From Pantoea sp. WMus005 (GTDB taxonomy: Bacteria > Pseudomonadota > Gammaproteobacteria > Enterobacterales > Enterobacteriaceae): a stretch of 64,000 bases of DNA. Positions 1-11,549 of the stretch are shown here, piece by piece. A program made the position numbers and the translations under genes. The stretch lies in assembly GCF_013415305.1 (NCBI RefSeq), contig NZ_JACBXU010000001.1:558001-622000 (forward strand). The letters are read 5' to 3'. Under the pieces are notes generated by a model. The model searched no databases. It saw nothing but the letters and a program-made list of their open reading frames with translations, and was not told where the DNA came from. Positions within the stretch are counted from its first letter, which is position 1. Each line of letters starts with the position of its first letter.

Positions 1-828
1 GTCGGCATCCAGTTGCAGCAGCGGCGACATATCGCCCGCCAGATCCACCACAATCAGCGCGTTACGGTTATCAGGATGCCAGGCCAGCGGCACGATCCAG
101 CTGGTGTTACCCCGCGCGGCACCGAACATGCCGGAGACATGAACCAGCGGCTTCATCTGCGGGATGTCGATCAGGTTCATCAGCTTGTTTTTGTTACGAT
201 GGGTAAACAAAAACTCAAACAGTTTGGGCTGCTTCTCTTTGACCAGTTTCGCCATCGCCAGCGTAGCGTACACATCGGACATCGCATCATGCGCATTTTC
301 ATGGGATACGCCGTTCGCTTTGGTCAGATGCTCCAGCCGGAAGCTGGGAAAGCCTTCTTCATTTTCCGGCCAGTTGATCCCTTCGGGGCGTAACGCATAA
401 CAGGCGCGCATCACGTCCAGCAGGTCCCAGCGTGAGTTGCCGTTTTGCCAGGCCCAGCCGTAAGGGTCATAAAAGTTGCGATAGAAGATATTACGCGTCA
501 CTTCATCATCGAAACGCACATTGTTGTAGCCCACCACACAGGTTTGCTCCGTGGTGAACAGCCCGTGGATGCGTTCAGCGAACGCTGCTTCGATCACGCC
601 CCGACTCATCGCTATCTGTGGGGTGATGCCGGTAATCATCACGGCTTCAGGCTGGGGCAGATAGTCATCAGGAGGGCGGCAGTAAAACACTTCAGGCTCG
701 CCAACCGGATTAAACTCACTGTCGGTGCGCAGGCCGGCAAACTGGGCTGGCCGGTCACGAGACGGGCTGGTGCCGAAGGTCTCATAATCGTGGAAGAGGA
801 AAGTGGGCTGTACGCGGTCGTTATTCAA
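1..828 (-). CDS. sbcB: Exodeoxyribonuclease I, N-terminal part (runs off window start)
   Basis: 3'-5' single-strand DNA exonuclease of DNA repair and recombination, cytoplasmic. The reading frame is open from a TTG at 828-826 to base 1, giving 276 of roughly 475 residues. An in-frame TGA lies two codons upstream and no ATG precedes the conserved start, so TTG is the only plausible initiator. The N-terminus reads LNNDRVQPTFLFHDYETFGT; the DYETFG segment holds the first Asp and Glu of the DEDD exonuclease site. The last visible part, DLAGDMSPLLQL, matches the middle of E. coli SbcB as recalled. It is transcribed divergently from dacD, as in E. coli. The C-terminal domain is outside the window. 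Confidence 0.95.
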   Translation of the reverse strand, partial: MNNDRVQPTFLFHDYETFGTSPSRDRPAQFAGLRTDSEFNPVGEPEVFYCRPPDDYLPQPEAVMITGITPQIAMSRGVIEAAFAERIHGLFTTEQTCVVGYNNVRFDDEVTRNIFYRNFYDPYGWAWQNGNSRWDLLDVMRACYALRPEGINWPENEEGFPSFRLEHLTKANGVSHENAHDAMSDVYATLAMAKLVKEKQPKLFEFLFTHRNKNKLMNLIDIPQMKPLVHVSGMFGAARGNTSWIVPLAWHPDNRNALIVVDLAGDMSPLLQLDAD

Positions 829-1408
829 ATTTCATATCCGTTCATTGCGTTCACTGACTTTATGAACAGAAAGCGAGTCACCGGCTTTCTGTTCGCTCTG
901 AATCTCTCTGCGCGCAGCAGGGTGCGTTATGATCGTTCTGTCTGATGTGCGCTGACCGGGGTTCAGCCATACAGTGTCATTATAGCGGCCCATGGCTGCG
1001 CCTGACGCCATCCCTGTATGGTAAACCATATTCCGGCACGCCTGAAGTTAAGGGTTTAGCCAGCCTGACATCTGTTTTTGCCGCCAGGCAGCAACAATCG
1101 CAGCTTCAGACGCATAAACCCCTATTGCTGAAGACTGATGCCATTCGGAAACCGGAAGCCGTTTCGCATTTTTTCAATGCCTGGGCTGACTACGCCCAGG
1201 CTATTTCACACGACTACACCTGCATCTTCTCTTTCCTGACGACGCCAGCTGACTGCCGTAAGCTGACAAACCACAGGCATCTGACACCAGCCCGGTTCAT
1301 ACTTTTTTTCAATTTATTCAAACCTTCACAACGCTTTTGCCGTAAAACGTGCGGCTGTTTCCGTTTCGTTTTAGAAATTTTCTCTCCCGTGCAATTAAGG
1401 ATGAAGTG
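829..1408. other. Divergent sbcB-dacD intergenic region
   Basis: About 580 bases separate the divergent starts of sbcB and dacD. Open frames across it have no family resemblance and poor starts, so I call it non-coding. It contains a perfect 8-bp inverted repeat, GCCTGGGC/GCCCAGGC, at 1179-1201 with a 7-base loop and no clear U-tract. I could not assign promoter elements with confidence. Confidence 0.5.
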
Positions 1409-2572
1409 TTGAAAAGGCGTCTGCTGTTCACCGTTACCGTTACTGTTTTCTGGGCCTCGCTGGCACAGGCTGATGCGATCTCCTTTCCTGTGACGCCTCC
1501 GGCCATTGATGCCGCTTCCTGGGTGCTGATGGATGCCACAACCGGACAGGTCCTGACGGCGGGCAATCCCGATGAACGACGCAACCCCGCCAGTCTGACC
1601 AAGCTGATGACCGGTTACGTGGTCGATCGCGCCATCGACCAGAAAAAAATCAGTCGCGATGACATGGTCACGGTCGGAAAAGATGCCTGGGGGGCGGGTA
1701 ATCCGGTGTTCAAAGGCTCTTCGCTGATGTTCCTGAAGCCAGGCGATAAGCTGAGCGTCCGCGATCTCAGCCGTGGTGTGATCATCGATTCCGGTAACGA
1801 CGCCTGCGTTGCGCTGGCTGATTACGTGGCGGGTAGCGAAGCGAACTTCGTCGGCATGATGAATCACTACGTTGAGAAACTCGGTCTTCAGAACACCCAT
1901 TTTGAAACCGTACATGGTCTGGATGCGCCGGGCCAGTTCTCCAGCGCGCTTGATATGGCGAAGCTGTCACGCGCCATTATTGATGGTGAGCCTGACTTTT
2001 ATGCCATGTACAGTGAGAAGACACTGACCTGGAACGGCATCACCCAGAACAACCGTAATGGGCTGCTGTGGGACAATAATCTGCACGTGGATGGCCTGAA
2101 AACGGGTCACACTGAGACCGCAGGCTTTAACATTATCGCCTCGAATGTAGTGGGCAGGCATCGCCTGATCGCCGTCGTTATGGGCGGTAAAAGCGCGAAA
2201 GGCCGGGAAGAGCAGGCGCGTAAACTGCTGGTCTGGGGCCAGAACACCTTTGATACCGTTCAGCTGTTCCATGCCGGTAAAAAGATTGGCACCGAAAACG
2301 TCTGGTATGGCAATCCTCATCAGGTTGATGTCGGCACCGCAGACGATATTTATCTGTCGCTGCCGCGCAGTGAAGTGCAGAACGTGAAGGCGAAGTACGT
2401 TATCGATCGCAAGGATCTGGAGGCGCCGTTGAAAGCCAACGAAGTGATCGGTGAAATTCAGGTGATGGATAAAGATCAGCAGATTGCGCACTATCCGCTG
2501 GTGGCGCTGAGTACGGTTGAACCTGCAGGTGTTATTACCCGCCTGACGGATTATCTCAGGCAGAAGTTCTGA
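1409..2572 (+). CDS. dacD: D-alanyl-D-alanine carboxypeptidase DacD (PBP6b)
   Basis: Low-molecular-weight penicillin-binding protein that removes the terminal D-Ala from peptidoglycan pentapeptides in the periplasm. I choose the TTG at 1409 because AAGGA at 1397-1401 is well spaced and the product (387 aa) starts LKRRLLFTVTVTVFWASLAQ, a signal peptide matching the length of E. coli DacD (388 aa). An ATG at 1349 would add 20 residues with no family counterpart. Motifs in order are SLTK (nucleophile Ser with Lys), SGN and KTG (in GLKTGHT), followed by the PBP5-type C-terminal beta domain and an amphipathic membrane anchor ending DYLRQKF. It sits beside sbcB as in E. coli; sbmC, which follows dacD in E. 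coli, is absent here. Confidence 0.95.
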   Translation: MKRRLLFTVTVTVFWASLAQADAISFPVTPPAIDAASWVLMDATTGQVLTAGNPDERRNPASLTKLMTGYVVDRAIDQKKISRDDMVTVGKDAWGAGNPVFKGSSLMFLKPGDKLSVRDLSRGVIIDSGNDACVALADYVAGSEANFVGMMNHYVEKLGLQNTHFETVHGLDAPGQFSSALDMAKLSRAIIDGEPDFYAMYSEKTLTWNGITQNNRNGLLWDNNLHVDGLKTGHTETAGFNIIASNVVGRHRLIAVVMGGKSAKGREEQARKLLVWGQNTFDTVQLFHAGKKIGTENVWYGNPHQVDVGTADDIYLSLPRSEVQNVKAKYVIDRKDLEAPLKANEVIGEIQVMDKDQQIAHYPLVALSTVEPAGVITRLTDYLRQKF

Positions 2573-2591
2573 TTATCTGATTTGCAGCACT

Positions 2592-2620
2592 AAACGGGTA
2601 GCCTGTGGGCTGCCCGTTTT
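2592..2620 (+). terminator. Rho-independent terminator of dacD
   Basis: A hairpin ACGGGTAGCC/GGCTGCCCGT (one G-T wobble) is followed by TTTT and starts about 20 bases after the dacD stop. Confidence 0.8.
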
Positions 2621-2829
2621 CACATGGATGCGCCATGCAGGTGACTGAGTGCCGATAAAAGTTACAAAGCCGTAGCCAGTTGTTTTTAACTTGCGGGCGG
2701 TTATGTGAGAGGGATGTTGATAATTGTAAGCGAACGTCAAAACTGTTTGAAAAATCCCGCCCGCGCTAAGCCTGAGCCTCGTTCAGGGTTAAGATAGCCG
2801 CAATATGTTACCGCAACCGGAAAGTCACT

Positions 2830-3888
2830 TTGCGTCCTGATAAGCCTATATCAAAACTGGAATTCTGGTTTTATCGCCATTACCGTTCCGTTCACGGCGT
2901 GCGCATCGCCATCGCCTTTATACTCTGCTTTATTTTTGTCCGGGCGACCCATATCCCTGAAGGCACCTGGCCACTGATTACGCTGGTGGTAGTGATGGGG
3001 CCGATTTCCACCTGGGGAAATGTCTTTCCACGCGCGCTGCAACGCATCAGCGGCACGGTGGCGGGGTCCATTTCGGGTCTGATTGCCCTGAAGCTGGAGC
3101 TGATCTCAATGCCGATGATGCTGGCCTGGTGCGGCATCATCATGGTGATCAGCGGCTACCTGACGCTGGGCAAACACCCCTATATGGCACTCTTGATCGG
3201 GATTACGCTGAGCGTGGTCGTGGGGGCGCCAACCGGCGATTTCACGATGGCACTGTGGCGCGGCGGGGATGTGATACTGGGATCGCTGATGGCGCTACTG
3301 TTTACCGCAATCTGGGCGCAGCGGGCCTATATCCACTGGCGTATTCAGCTCTCTGACGCGCTGGCAGAAATGGCGAAGATTTATCACGCCGGTTTTTCGC
3401 CCAACCTGGTTGAAAAGCCGCGTCTCAACAAGCCGCTGGGTAAATTGCTGACCAGCGTGATCAAAATGCGGGCGCTGCTGGAGCCGTCAAGCAAAGAGAC
3501 CCGCATCCCGAAGTCGGTGCTTGAAGCCATCCAGACAATAAACCGTAATATGGTTAACACCATTGAGATGCAGATTAATGCCTGGTGGGCATCACGCGAG
3601 AGTCATCTGATTATGCTTAACGCACCTGCGTTACGCCGCACCCAGCAGATGACCGAAAACACACTGCGGGCGCTGTCAGTGATGGCGATAGAGGGGGAAA
3701 CGGAAGAGGTGATCGCCAACAGCCATGAGCTGAACGAAATCAGCGGCGAACTGCGGCGGCTGATCGCCGAGGCGGGCAGCGACGGCCTCGAAGAAACGCC
3801 GATCTACGGCTACGTCTGGCTGACGCTGGAACTGGCGAAACAGCTGGAACGGATGACCGATCTGATGCGGATGGCGCTGCGCAAATAA
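2830..3888 (+). CDS. yeeA: FUSC-family inner-membrane protein YeeA
   Basis: Predicted inner-membrane protein of the FUSC/aromatic-acid-exporter-like superfamily; its substrate is unknown. The start is TTG at 2830 (product begins LRPDKPISKLEF), matching the E. coli YeeA N-terminus as recalled. The first ~170 residues hold about six hydrophobic segments (IAIAFILCFIFV, WPLITLVVVMGPIS, MLAWCGIIMVISGYL and others). The rest is a cytoplasmic helical domain ending in YGYVWLTLELAKQ and MRMALRK. The length (352 aa) is typical. It lies between dacD and tmaR, matching the E. coli order apart from the missing sbmC. Confidence 0.9.
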   Translation: MRPDKPISKLEFWFYRHYRSVHGVRIAIAFILCFIFVRATHIPEGTWPLITLVVVMGPISTWGNVFPRALQRISGTVAGSISGLIALKLELISMPMMLAWCGIIMVISGYLTLGKHPYMALLIGITLSVVVGAPTGDFTMALWRGGDVILGSLMALLFTAIWAQRAYIHWRIQLSDALAEMAKIYHAGFSPNLVEKPRLNKPLGKLLTSVIKMRALLEPSSKETRIPKSVLEAIQTINRNMVNTIEMQINAWWASRESHLIMLNAPALRRTQQMTENTLRALSVMAIEGETEEVIANSHELNEISGELRRLIAEAGSDGLEETPIYGYVWLTLELAKQLERMTDLMRMALRK

Positions 3889-4048
3889 TCACCTCAGACA
3901 ATGACTTAATGTGAAACCGGGTTTCTTTGCGCTAAGATAAGAGCCAGTCTGAATTTAGCTGTGAAAATTGCTTACCTGGCGGGCTAGCCGCTAAGCTGAT
4001 CGTTTTGACTCTCTCCCTGCGTCAGCAGGCTCAAAGAAAGGTGCCATC

Positions 4049-4372
4049 ATGGAAAATGCCAAGCAGTCATTTCAGGACGTACTGGAGTTCGTGCGTATGT
4101 TCCGCCGCAAAAATAAACTGCAGCGTGAAATTGTCGACAATGAGAAGAAAATCCGCGACAACCAGAAGCGCGTACTGCTGCTCGACAACCTGAGCGAATA
4201 TATCAAACCGGGCATGAGCGTTGAGGCTATTCAGGAAATCATCGCCAGCATGCGTGTGGATTATGAAGATCGCGTGGATGAGTACATCATCAAAAACGCT
4301 GACCTGTCTAAAGAGCGTCGCGAGTTGTCTAAAAAGATCAAGGCGATGGGTGGCGAACACCCGAAAGCCTGA
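4049..4372 (+). CDS. tmaR: PTS system regulator TmaR (YeeX)
   Basis: Small (107 aa) coiled-coil-rich cytoplasmic protein. The E. coli homologue forms polar clusters and sequesters Enzyme I of the sugar phosphotransferase system, which is knowledge of the family rather than something seen here. The sequence starts [20 protein letters not shown] and is nearly identical to E. coli YeeX as recalled; charged heptad-like helices span most of it, ending [16 protein letters not shown]. An AAAGG motif (AAGAAAGGTGCC) precedes the ATG. It is followed by its own terminator and faces lacI convergently. Confidence 0.95.
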   Translation: MENAKQSFQDVLEFVRMFRRKNKLQREIVDNEKKIRDNQKRVLLLDNLSEYIKPGMSVEAIQEIIASMRVDYEDRVDEYIIKNADLSKERRELSKKIKAMGGEHPKA

Positions 4373-4406
4373 TTGTGAGGCGCTTGCGCGCCTGACGTCC
4401 GCTGCG

Positions 4407-4439
4407 AACCCGTATCCACTCTGGTGGAGCGGGTTTTTT
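4407..4439 (+). terminator. Terminator between tmaR and lacI
   Basis: The hairpin AACCCGTATCCAC/GTGGAGCGGGTT (one bulge) is followed by TTTTTT on the plus strand. Because lacI converges, it may also stop lacI transcripts. Confidence 0.85.
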
Positions 4440-4460
4440 ATTGCCCGCATAACCGCAGAT

Positions 4461-5522
4461 TTATTTGCCTGCCAGCCTGCGCGCAATCCCCTGTAACTGC
4501 TGTGACAGCGCCACTAAATCGACCTGCTTATCAGCGGGCGGGGCGGTGGTCTCGCGGATCACCAGCGTGGTTTCCAGCCCGATATCTGACGCCTCCTCAC
4601 TCTGAAGCCGGGCCAGCATCCGCTCGACACTTTGCGCGCCAAGAAAATGCAAATCCTGCCGTACTGTCGTCAGCGGCGGCTGATACCAAGCACTCTCGGC
4701 GGTATCGTCATAACCAATGACTGAGATATCGCCCGGTATCGCCACGCCATACTGATGCAATGCCCGCATAGCACCCAGCGCCATCTGATCGTTCGCGACC
4801 AGCAGCGCCTGCGGCAGGTCGTCGGGCAGCGTTGCCAGTAGCGCCTGATAGCCTGACTGCGCGCTCCAGTCACCGCGCAGGGAACAGTGGGGCGTTAACT
4901 GATGCTCGGCCAGCACCTGACGCCATGCGTTTTCACGCTGACGGGCTGAAACAGAGCGCAGCGGTCCGTTTAACAGACCAATCTCACGATGGCCCAGCGC
5001 GACCAGATGCTCGACAGCAGCACGCGCACCAGATTCATTCGGGTACTGACACTGCGCGACCGCCGCCTGAGGTTCGACATCCAGAAACAGCACCGGCTTG
5101 CTGCCACACAGTAACTGGATCTGCTGAGCCTCATCCGCCTCCAGCGGCAGGTTAATCAGCAACCCGTCGACCCGCTGTGCCAGCAATTCATTCACCGTGG
5201 CGGCCGCATCGTTACCGCTGTCCATGGCGATCACCAGATGATAGCCCGCTTCGGCGGCCCGTTGCTGAATCGCCGAGGCGATCTGCGCCGGTGCCATCAG
5301 GGCCAGATCGCTGGTGGCGAGACCTAACGTGCGCGTGGCTTTACCTGCCAGCTGCTGCGCCACCCGATTGGGCACATAATTGAGCTGCTGCATTGCCGCC
5401 TCAACCCTTTCCCGCGTACGGGCAGACACCTGTTCAGAACGATTTAAAACACGTGAAACGGTTTGATATGAGACGCCGGCCAGTTGAGCGACATCATCGA
5501 GGGTCACGGAGCGGGAAGTCAT
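4461..5522 (-). CDS. lacI: LacI-type transcriptional repressor, closely LacI-like
   Basis: DNA-binding repressor of the LacI/GalR family, 353 aa. The start is the ATG at 5522, preceded by GGAGAG; a longer frame to 5603 lacks family support. The N-terminal HTH reads VTLDDVAQLAGVSYQTVSRV and the hinge helix NYVPNRVAQQLAGK, both close to E. coli LacI. The periplasmic-binding-like core follows, with LVANDQMALGAMRAL and ISVIGYDDTAES, and a C-terminal leucine-rich tail (LVALSQQLQGIARRLAGK) resembles the LacI tetramerisation helix. No lacZ, lacY or other sugar gene is adjacent: its neighbours are tmaR (convergent) and a PanE-family gene. It is therefore an orphan here and may act on distant genes. 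Confidence 0.85.
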   Translation of the reverse strand: MTSRSVTLDDVAQLAGVSYQTVSRVLNRSEQVSARTRERVEAAMQQLNYVPNRVAQQLAGKATRTLGLATSDLALMAPAQIASAIQQRAAEAGYHLVIAMDSGNDAAATVNELLAQRVDGLLINLPLEADEAQQIQLLCGSKPVLFLDVEPQAAVAQCQYPNESGARAAVEHLVALGHREIGLLNGPLRSVSARQRENAWRQVLAEHQLTPHCSLRGDWSAQSGYQALLATLPDDLPQALLVANDQMALGAMRALHQYGVAIPGDISVIGYDDTAESAWYQPPLTTVRQDLHFLGAQSVERMLARLQSEEASDIGLETTLVIRETTAPPADKQVDLVALSQQLQGIARRLAGK

Positions 5523-5649
5523 GGAACTCTCCAAAAGATGAAGCGACGAGTGTAGCAAATTTTCCTGCTGCGCTGCTGCTGTCGGGGACACTTTTACCGC
5601 CACGTGGTCGGGGCCATTCCAGCACCCGATCAGCGCAGGCTGCGGTTAT

Positions 5650-6564
5650 TTAACGCTGTTGCAGATAAACCTGCAGATTTACATCCACCGCATTCAGCAG
5701 GGGTGTGGCAAGGCCATTTCTTTTCGCCCGCAGCAACAAATCGCCTATCACCTGATCGGCTTCGATATCAAAACCCTGGGTGAGATCGCGGTACATGGAG
5801 GAGGTCATTGGTGTGGAAGGGTTATTTAACAGCTCATAAATACGGGCGGTAACCGCCGGACGTGGCTGATAACCTTCGGCAGTGATGACAGACAGAATCT
5901 CCGCGAAAATCCCCTGCAACAGCGCTTCGCCACCGTGCGAGGTGAGGATCTGCTGCGTGTTGCCGCGCGCCAGGCAGCAGACTGCGCCGAGCGTGCTCAG
6001 CAGCAGCCACTTTTCCCACAGCTCATCCATGATGTTTTCACTGAACAGGGTATCCACCTGGCTGACGCGCAGCGCCGCATCAACCCGCTGCAGCCGCGCA
6101 TCGTTGTTGCCATCCAGCGCGCCGTATAAGAGCTGATGCAGCGGCGTCATCTGGATCACTTCGCCCTTGTCGCCCAGCGTGGCGTTGATTTTGCACAGTC
6201 CGCCAATCACTTTATCGTCACCGAAACGCTGTTGCAGCGTCGCGATGTGCCGGATGCCGTTGAGAATCGGCATGATCAGCGTGTCCGGGCCGACTGCTGG
6301 TGCAATGTCATCCATCAGCGGATCAAGCGCAAAGCTCTTTACCGTCACGATGATCAGATCATAGTGTCCCGTCAGCGTGCTCGCCTGGGCCAGTTGTGGC
6401 TGTAACGTCTCCGTGCCCGCTGGCGTCTGCAACACCAGACCATTGGCCTGAAGCTGCTGATAACGCCGTGCGCGTACCAGAAAGGTCACATCCTGGCCCG
6501 CCTGAGCCAGTCGGGCACCAAAATATCCACCGGTCGCGCCGGCACCTGCCATCAGAATGCGCAT
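5650..6564 (-). CDS. PanE/ApbA-family 2-dehydropantoate 2-reductase-like protein
   Basis: NADPH-dependent oxidoreductase of the ketopantoate reductase family (304 aa). The N-terminal Rossmann motif is GAGATGGYFGARLAQAGQDV and the family segment VTVKSF follows near residue 75. The C-terminal helical domain contains ENIMDELWEKWLLL and NNPSTPMTSSMYRDLTQG, where PanE has its Lys and Glu active-site residues. It differs from canonical E. coli PanE (different N-terminus), so it is probably a paralogue with another 2-keto-acid substrate. AAAGGGA lies before the ATG. It is transcribed in the same direction as lacI, 128 bases upstream of its start. Confidence 0.75.
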   Translation of the reverse strand: MRILMAGAGATGGYFGARLAQAGQDVTFLVRARRYQQLQANGLVLQTPAGTETLQPQLAQASTLTGHYDLIIVTVKSFALDPLMDDIAPAVGPDTLIMPILNGIRHIATLQQRFGDDKVIGGLCKINATLGDKGEVIQMTPLHQLLYGALDGNNDARLQRVDAALRVSQVDTLFSENIMDELWEKWLLLSTLGAVCCLARGNTQQILTSHGGEALLQGIFAEILSVITAEGYQPRPAVTARIYELLNNPSTPMTSSMYRDLTQGFDIEADQVIGDLLLRAKRNGLATPLLNAVDVNLQVYLQQR

Positions 6565-6690
6565 CTCACTTTCCCTTTGCTGAAAACCTCTACCTTAAAA
6601 CGCCGTGACCAGGCTTACCAGCCTTAGCAGGGCATTGATGATGTTAAGAAATCAGATTTCCCGTTCAGGTGAGCGAAATAGCGCCGGGCA

Positions 6691-7464
6691 TTACAGACGG
6701 GTGACGCCCAGCGTAGCGGCCTGCTGCTCCCACGCCAGCACGCCCTGATAATCGTCCCGCAGTACCGGGCTGAATCCGCCGATCAGGTTATCGTCGCAGA
6801 CGTCACGCCAGGCAGGATCGCTCACCAGCTGACGCAGCGTCGTGCGTAACGTCGCAAGCCAGGCCGCTGACGTCGAAACTGCCGTAATCAGCGGTAATCC
6901 GGGTGCGGCTGGCGTCTCACCGATGATGTGCAGGCCGCGCAGGTCATCCGGCGCATAGCGTGCCAGCAGCGCCCAGCTGACGCAGTCGATAGCCGCGATA
7001 TCCGCCTGTGAATCACGCAGTGCCGCCAGCGACTGACGATGCCCGCCGCTCAGCAACAACTGTGAAAACGCCACACCCTGAAGCGCGGCCATCAGGCGCA
7101 GCGCGTTATAGCCAGAGTGCGAGTCCATGCTGTTAGCCACGGCCCGCTGTCCGTCAAAATCGGCCAGTGTCGCCTGTTTATCCCGCGCCACCAGCCAGCT
7201 GCGATAGTCATGACCGATGCAGCCCGGTGCGTGATAGTGAAATGCGCCGACCAGCTGCACTTCAGGCAACTGACTGACCAGCGGATAGCCGCAGGTCTGG
7301 CTCAGCAACAACCGGTCATCCTGCCAGTGTGTCAGCAGATCGTCAGGCCAGACTGGCTTCGCGGTTATGCCGTGTTGCGCCAGCAGGGCAACCATGGCCT
7401 GCATCAGAGCCTGCGTAGCAGGCGGATGAATCGCATACATTGGCAACGCGAGCAAATTAGTCAT
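6691..7464 (-). CDS. PhnD/SsuA-like substrate-binding-domain protein without signal peptide
   Basis: A 257-aa protein resembling phosphate/phosphonate-type periplasmic binding proteins: the segments LLSQTCGYPLVSQL, GHDYRSWLVARD, RAVANSMDSHSGYNALR and DIAAIDCVSWALL follow the usual two-lobed PhnD order. The N-terminus MTNLLALPMYAIHPPA has no obvious signal peptide, and no ABC permease or ATPase is nearby, so it may be cytoplasmic or have a non-transport role. The start is supported by GGAG seven bases upstream. The ligand is unknown. Confidence 0.6.
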   Translation of the reverse strand: MTNLLALPMYAIHPPATQALMQAMVALLAQHGITAKPVWPDDLLTHWQDDRLLLSQTCGYPLVSQLPEVQLVGAFHYHAPGCIGHDYRSWLVARDKQATLADFDGQRAVANSMDSHSGYNALRLMAALQGVAFSQLLLSGGHRQSLAALRDSQADIAAIDCVSWALLARYAPDDLRGLHIIGETPAAPGLPLITAVSTSAAWLATLRTTLRQLVSDPAWRDVCDDNLIGGFSPVLRDDYQGVLAWEQQAATLGVTRL

Positions 7465-7760
7465 GCGTTTTCTCCGCTGTGTTTCCCGGAAAGTCGTGAT
7501 GCAGTGAAGGGTAGTTCAGATTCAGCCGCCACTGGCGCCCCGGCAATAGAGTGGGCGCGCCAGTGCCTGACAGCGGAAACCCAGAGAGTGACAGTAAAGT
7601 TGGTCAAAAACAGCGTGGATAAGCTGCAGGCTATGTCGAAAATCCTGAACATAGCGCTGAAAGATATTGACTATCAGTGGCCGCGCGGAGGGCGTAACCT
7701 TTCCCTATCAAAAATCGCCTTATGTCCACGGGCGTTTATCGCCTGTCAGGAGAATTAAAG
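7465..7760. other. Divergent intergenic region
   Basis: About 296 bases between the PhnD-like gene (left) and the flavin-dependent oxidoreductase (right). It probably holds both promoters; I see no confident operator or hairpin. Confidence 0.4.
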
Positions 7761-8783
7761 ATGAAAAATATTGGCTTCTTATCCTTTGGTCACTGGACGC
7801 CTTCGTCTCAGTCTGCCACCCGCACAGCGCAGGATGTATTACTGCAATCGATCGACTTAGCGGTCGCCGCCGAAGAGCTGGGCGCTGATGGCGCTTACTT
7901 CCGCGTCCACCATTTTGCCCGCCAGCTCAGCTCACCATTTCCGCTGCTGGCTGCCGTTGCAGCGCGTACCAAAAAGATTGAGATCGGTACAGGCGTTATC
8001 GACATGCGCTACGAAAACCCGCTCTACATGGTGGAAGATGCCAGCGCGGCAGATCTGATCTCCAACGGTCGTCTGCAACTGGGACTGAGCCGGGGTTCAC
8101 CTGAACAGGTGATCGATGGCTGGCGTTACTTTGGCTTTGAACCGAAAGCGGGTGAAAGCGATGCGGATATGGGCCGTCGTCACACCGAAGAGTTTCTGGA
8201 AGTACTGCGTGGCGAAGGTTTTGCGAAGCCGAATCCACAGCCGATGTTTCCGAATCCACCGGGACTGCTGCGCCCTGAGCCGCTCTCTGAAGGTCTGCGT
8301 GACCGTATCTGGTGGGGCTCCGGCTCTAACGCCACCGCTGAATGGGCAGCAAAAATGGGCATGAACCTGCAAAGTTCAACCCTGAAAGATGATGAAACCG
8401 GCGAGCCTTTCCACATCCAGCAGGCGAAACAGATCCGCGCCTACCGTGAGGCCTGGAAAGCGGCGGGGCATCAGCATGCGCCACGCGTCTCCGTCAGTCG
8501 CAGCATCTTTGCGCTGGTGAATGATATGGACCGCGCGTACTTTGGCCGCAGCGGTAACGACCAGGATTCCGTCGGTTTCCTCGACGAGAAAACCCGCGCC
8601 ATCTTTGGTCGCAGCTATGCCGCAGAGCCAGAGGCGTTAATTAAGCAACTGGCGCAGGATGAGGCCATTGCCGAAGCTGACACGCTGCTGCTCACCGTGC
8701 CTAACCAGCTTGGTGTCGCCTACAACGCCCATGTGATTGAGGCGATTCTGAAGTATGTCGCCCCGGAACTCGGCTGGCGTTAA
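7761..8783 (+). CDS. LLM-class flavin-dependent oxidoreductase
   Basis: Luciferase-like monooxygenase, 340 aa, predicted to use reduced FMN to oxidise an unidentified substrate. I take the ATG at 7761 (MKNIGFLSFGHW) with AGGAG at 7748-7752 rather than the upstream frame start at 7722. Family features are ADGAYFRVHHFARQ, EIGTGVIDMRYENPLYMVED and GRLQLGLSRGSPEQ in the first half of the TIM barrel. The length is typical of the family. It stands alone, divergent from the PhnD-like gene. Confidence 0.85.
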   Translation: MKNIGFLSFGHWTPSSQSATRTAQDVLLQSIDLAVAAEELGADGAYFRVHHFARQLSSPFPLLAAVAARTKKIEIGTGVIDMRYENPLYMVEDASAADLISNGRLQLGLSRGSPEQVIDGWRYFGFEPKAGESDADMGRRHTEEFLEVLRGEGFAKPNPQPMFPNPPGLLRPEPLSEGLRDRIWWGSGSNATAEWAAKMGMNLQSSTLKDDETGEPFHIQQAKQIRAYREAWKAAGHQHAPRVSVSRSIFALVNDMDRAYFGRSGNDQDSVGFLDEKTRAIFGRSYAAEPEALIKQLAQDEAIAEADTLLLTVPNQLGVAYNAHVIEAILKYVAPELGWR

Positions 8784-8793
8784 TTGATGACAC

Positions 8794-8813
8794 AGCGCCC
8801 TTAAACGGGCGCT
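8794..8813 (+). terminator. Hairpin after the LLM oxidoreductase gene
   Basis: Perfect stem AGCGCCC/GGGCGCT with a 6-base loop, 10 bases past the stop codon. The U-tract is poor, so termination is likely but weaker than at other sites. Confidence 0.5.
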
Positions 8814-9152
8814 GCAGCCTTGACAGCATCCCGCCATGCCGTGGCCGTTTCATCTCTGTGGCTTTCACGCGTTCTTCTGCACTGCCTTCTCTGATCAGAT
8901 CTGATTACTCCGTTCCTTACCGCCGTCAGGCGAACCCGTTCGGCTCTCCCGCATGTCCGCATTAGTGCCACCTGATTCAGCATGCAGCTGGTTTGCCTGC
9001 GGCGTCACATTCTGCCCACTGGAGAGCGACAAGCTGATTGTGCATCCGGCGCCGTGGGAATAATCTGATGGCAGTCTGTGCCGCTTCGCTGTGGATTACG
9101 CAGGGAATTGCCGGTTATGCCATCGCTGGAAGCTGTTAAAATATTTTTATTC
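8814..9152. other. Non-coding stretch upstream of katG
   Basis: About 340 bases with no convincing gene. Short frames on either strand lack ribosome sites and family resemblance. The katG control region begins at its right end. Confidence 0.4.
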
Positions 9153-9189
9153 AAAGGCATAAGCTATCGAACATATAGGAGCAGACAGG
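9153..9189 (+). promoter_or_regulatory. OxyR-type operator of katG
   Basis: The core CTAT (9164-9167), seven bases, then ATAG (9175-9178) is an exact match to the two central quarter-sites of the OxyR consensus (ATAG-N7-CTAT-N7-ATAG-N7-CTAT). The left outer quarter is AAAG at 9153-9156 (3 of 4); the right outer quarter at 9186-9189 is poor (CAGG). A -10-like TATAGA lies at 9211-9216, so the box would touch the -35 zone, as expected for an OxyR-activated promoter. katG starts at 9249. Confidence 0.7.
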
Positions 9190-9215
9190 TGTGCGATCCT
9201 GAAAATCCTCTATAG

Positions 9216-11468
<2,253 letters not shown>

Positions 11469-11492
11469 TTGCTGTTGACGTGCTGAAATCTG

Positions 11493-11520
11493 AAACCCGC
11501 TGATGCCAGCGGGTTTTTTT
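11493..11520 (+). terminator. Terminator of katG
   Basis: Perfect stem AACCCGCTG/CAGCGGGTT with a short loop and a run of seven T. Confidence 0.9.
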
Positions 11521-11549
11521 ATGGGCTGATTAACGGTTCCGCGTCATGT

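Noticed and set aside
13..945. Plus-strand frames opposite sbcB
   Set aside because: They are shadows of sbcB; the minus-strand frame gives clear SbcB sequence and these have no family resemblance.
945..1412. 155-aa plus-strand frame before dacD
   Set aside because: No ribosome site, unnatural composition, and it overlaps the dacD start region; treated as intergenic.
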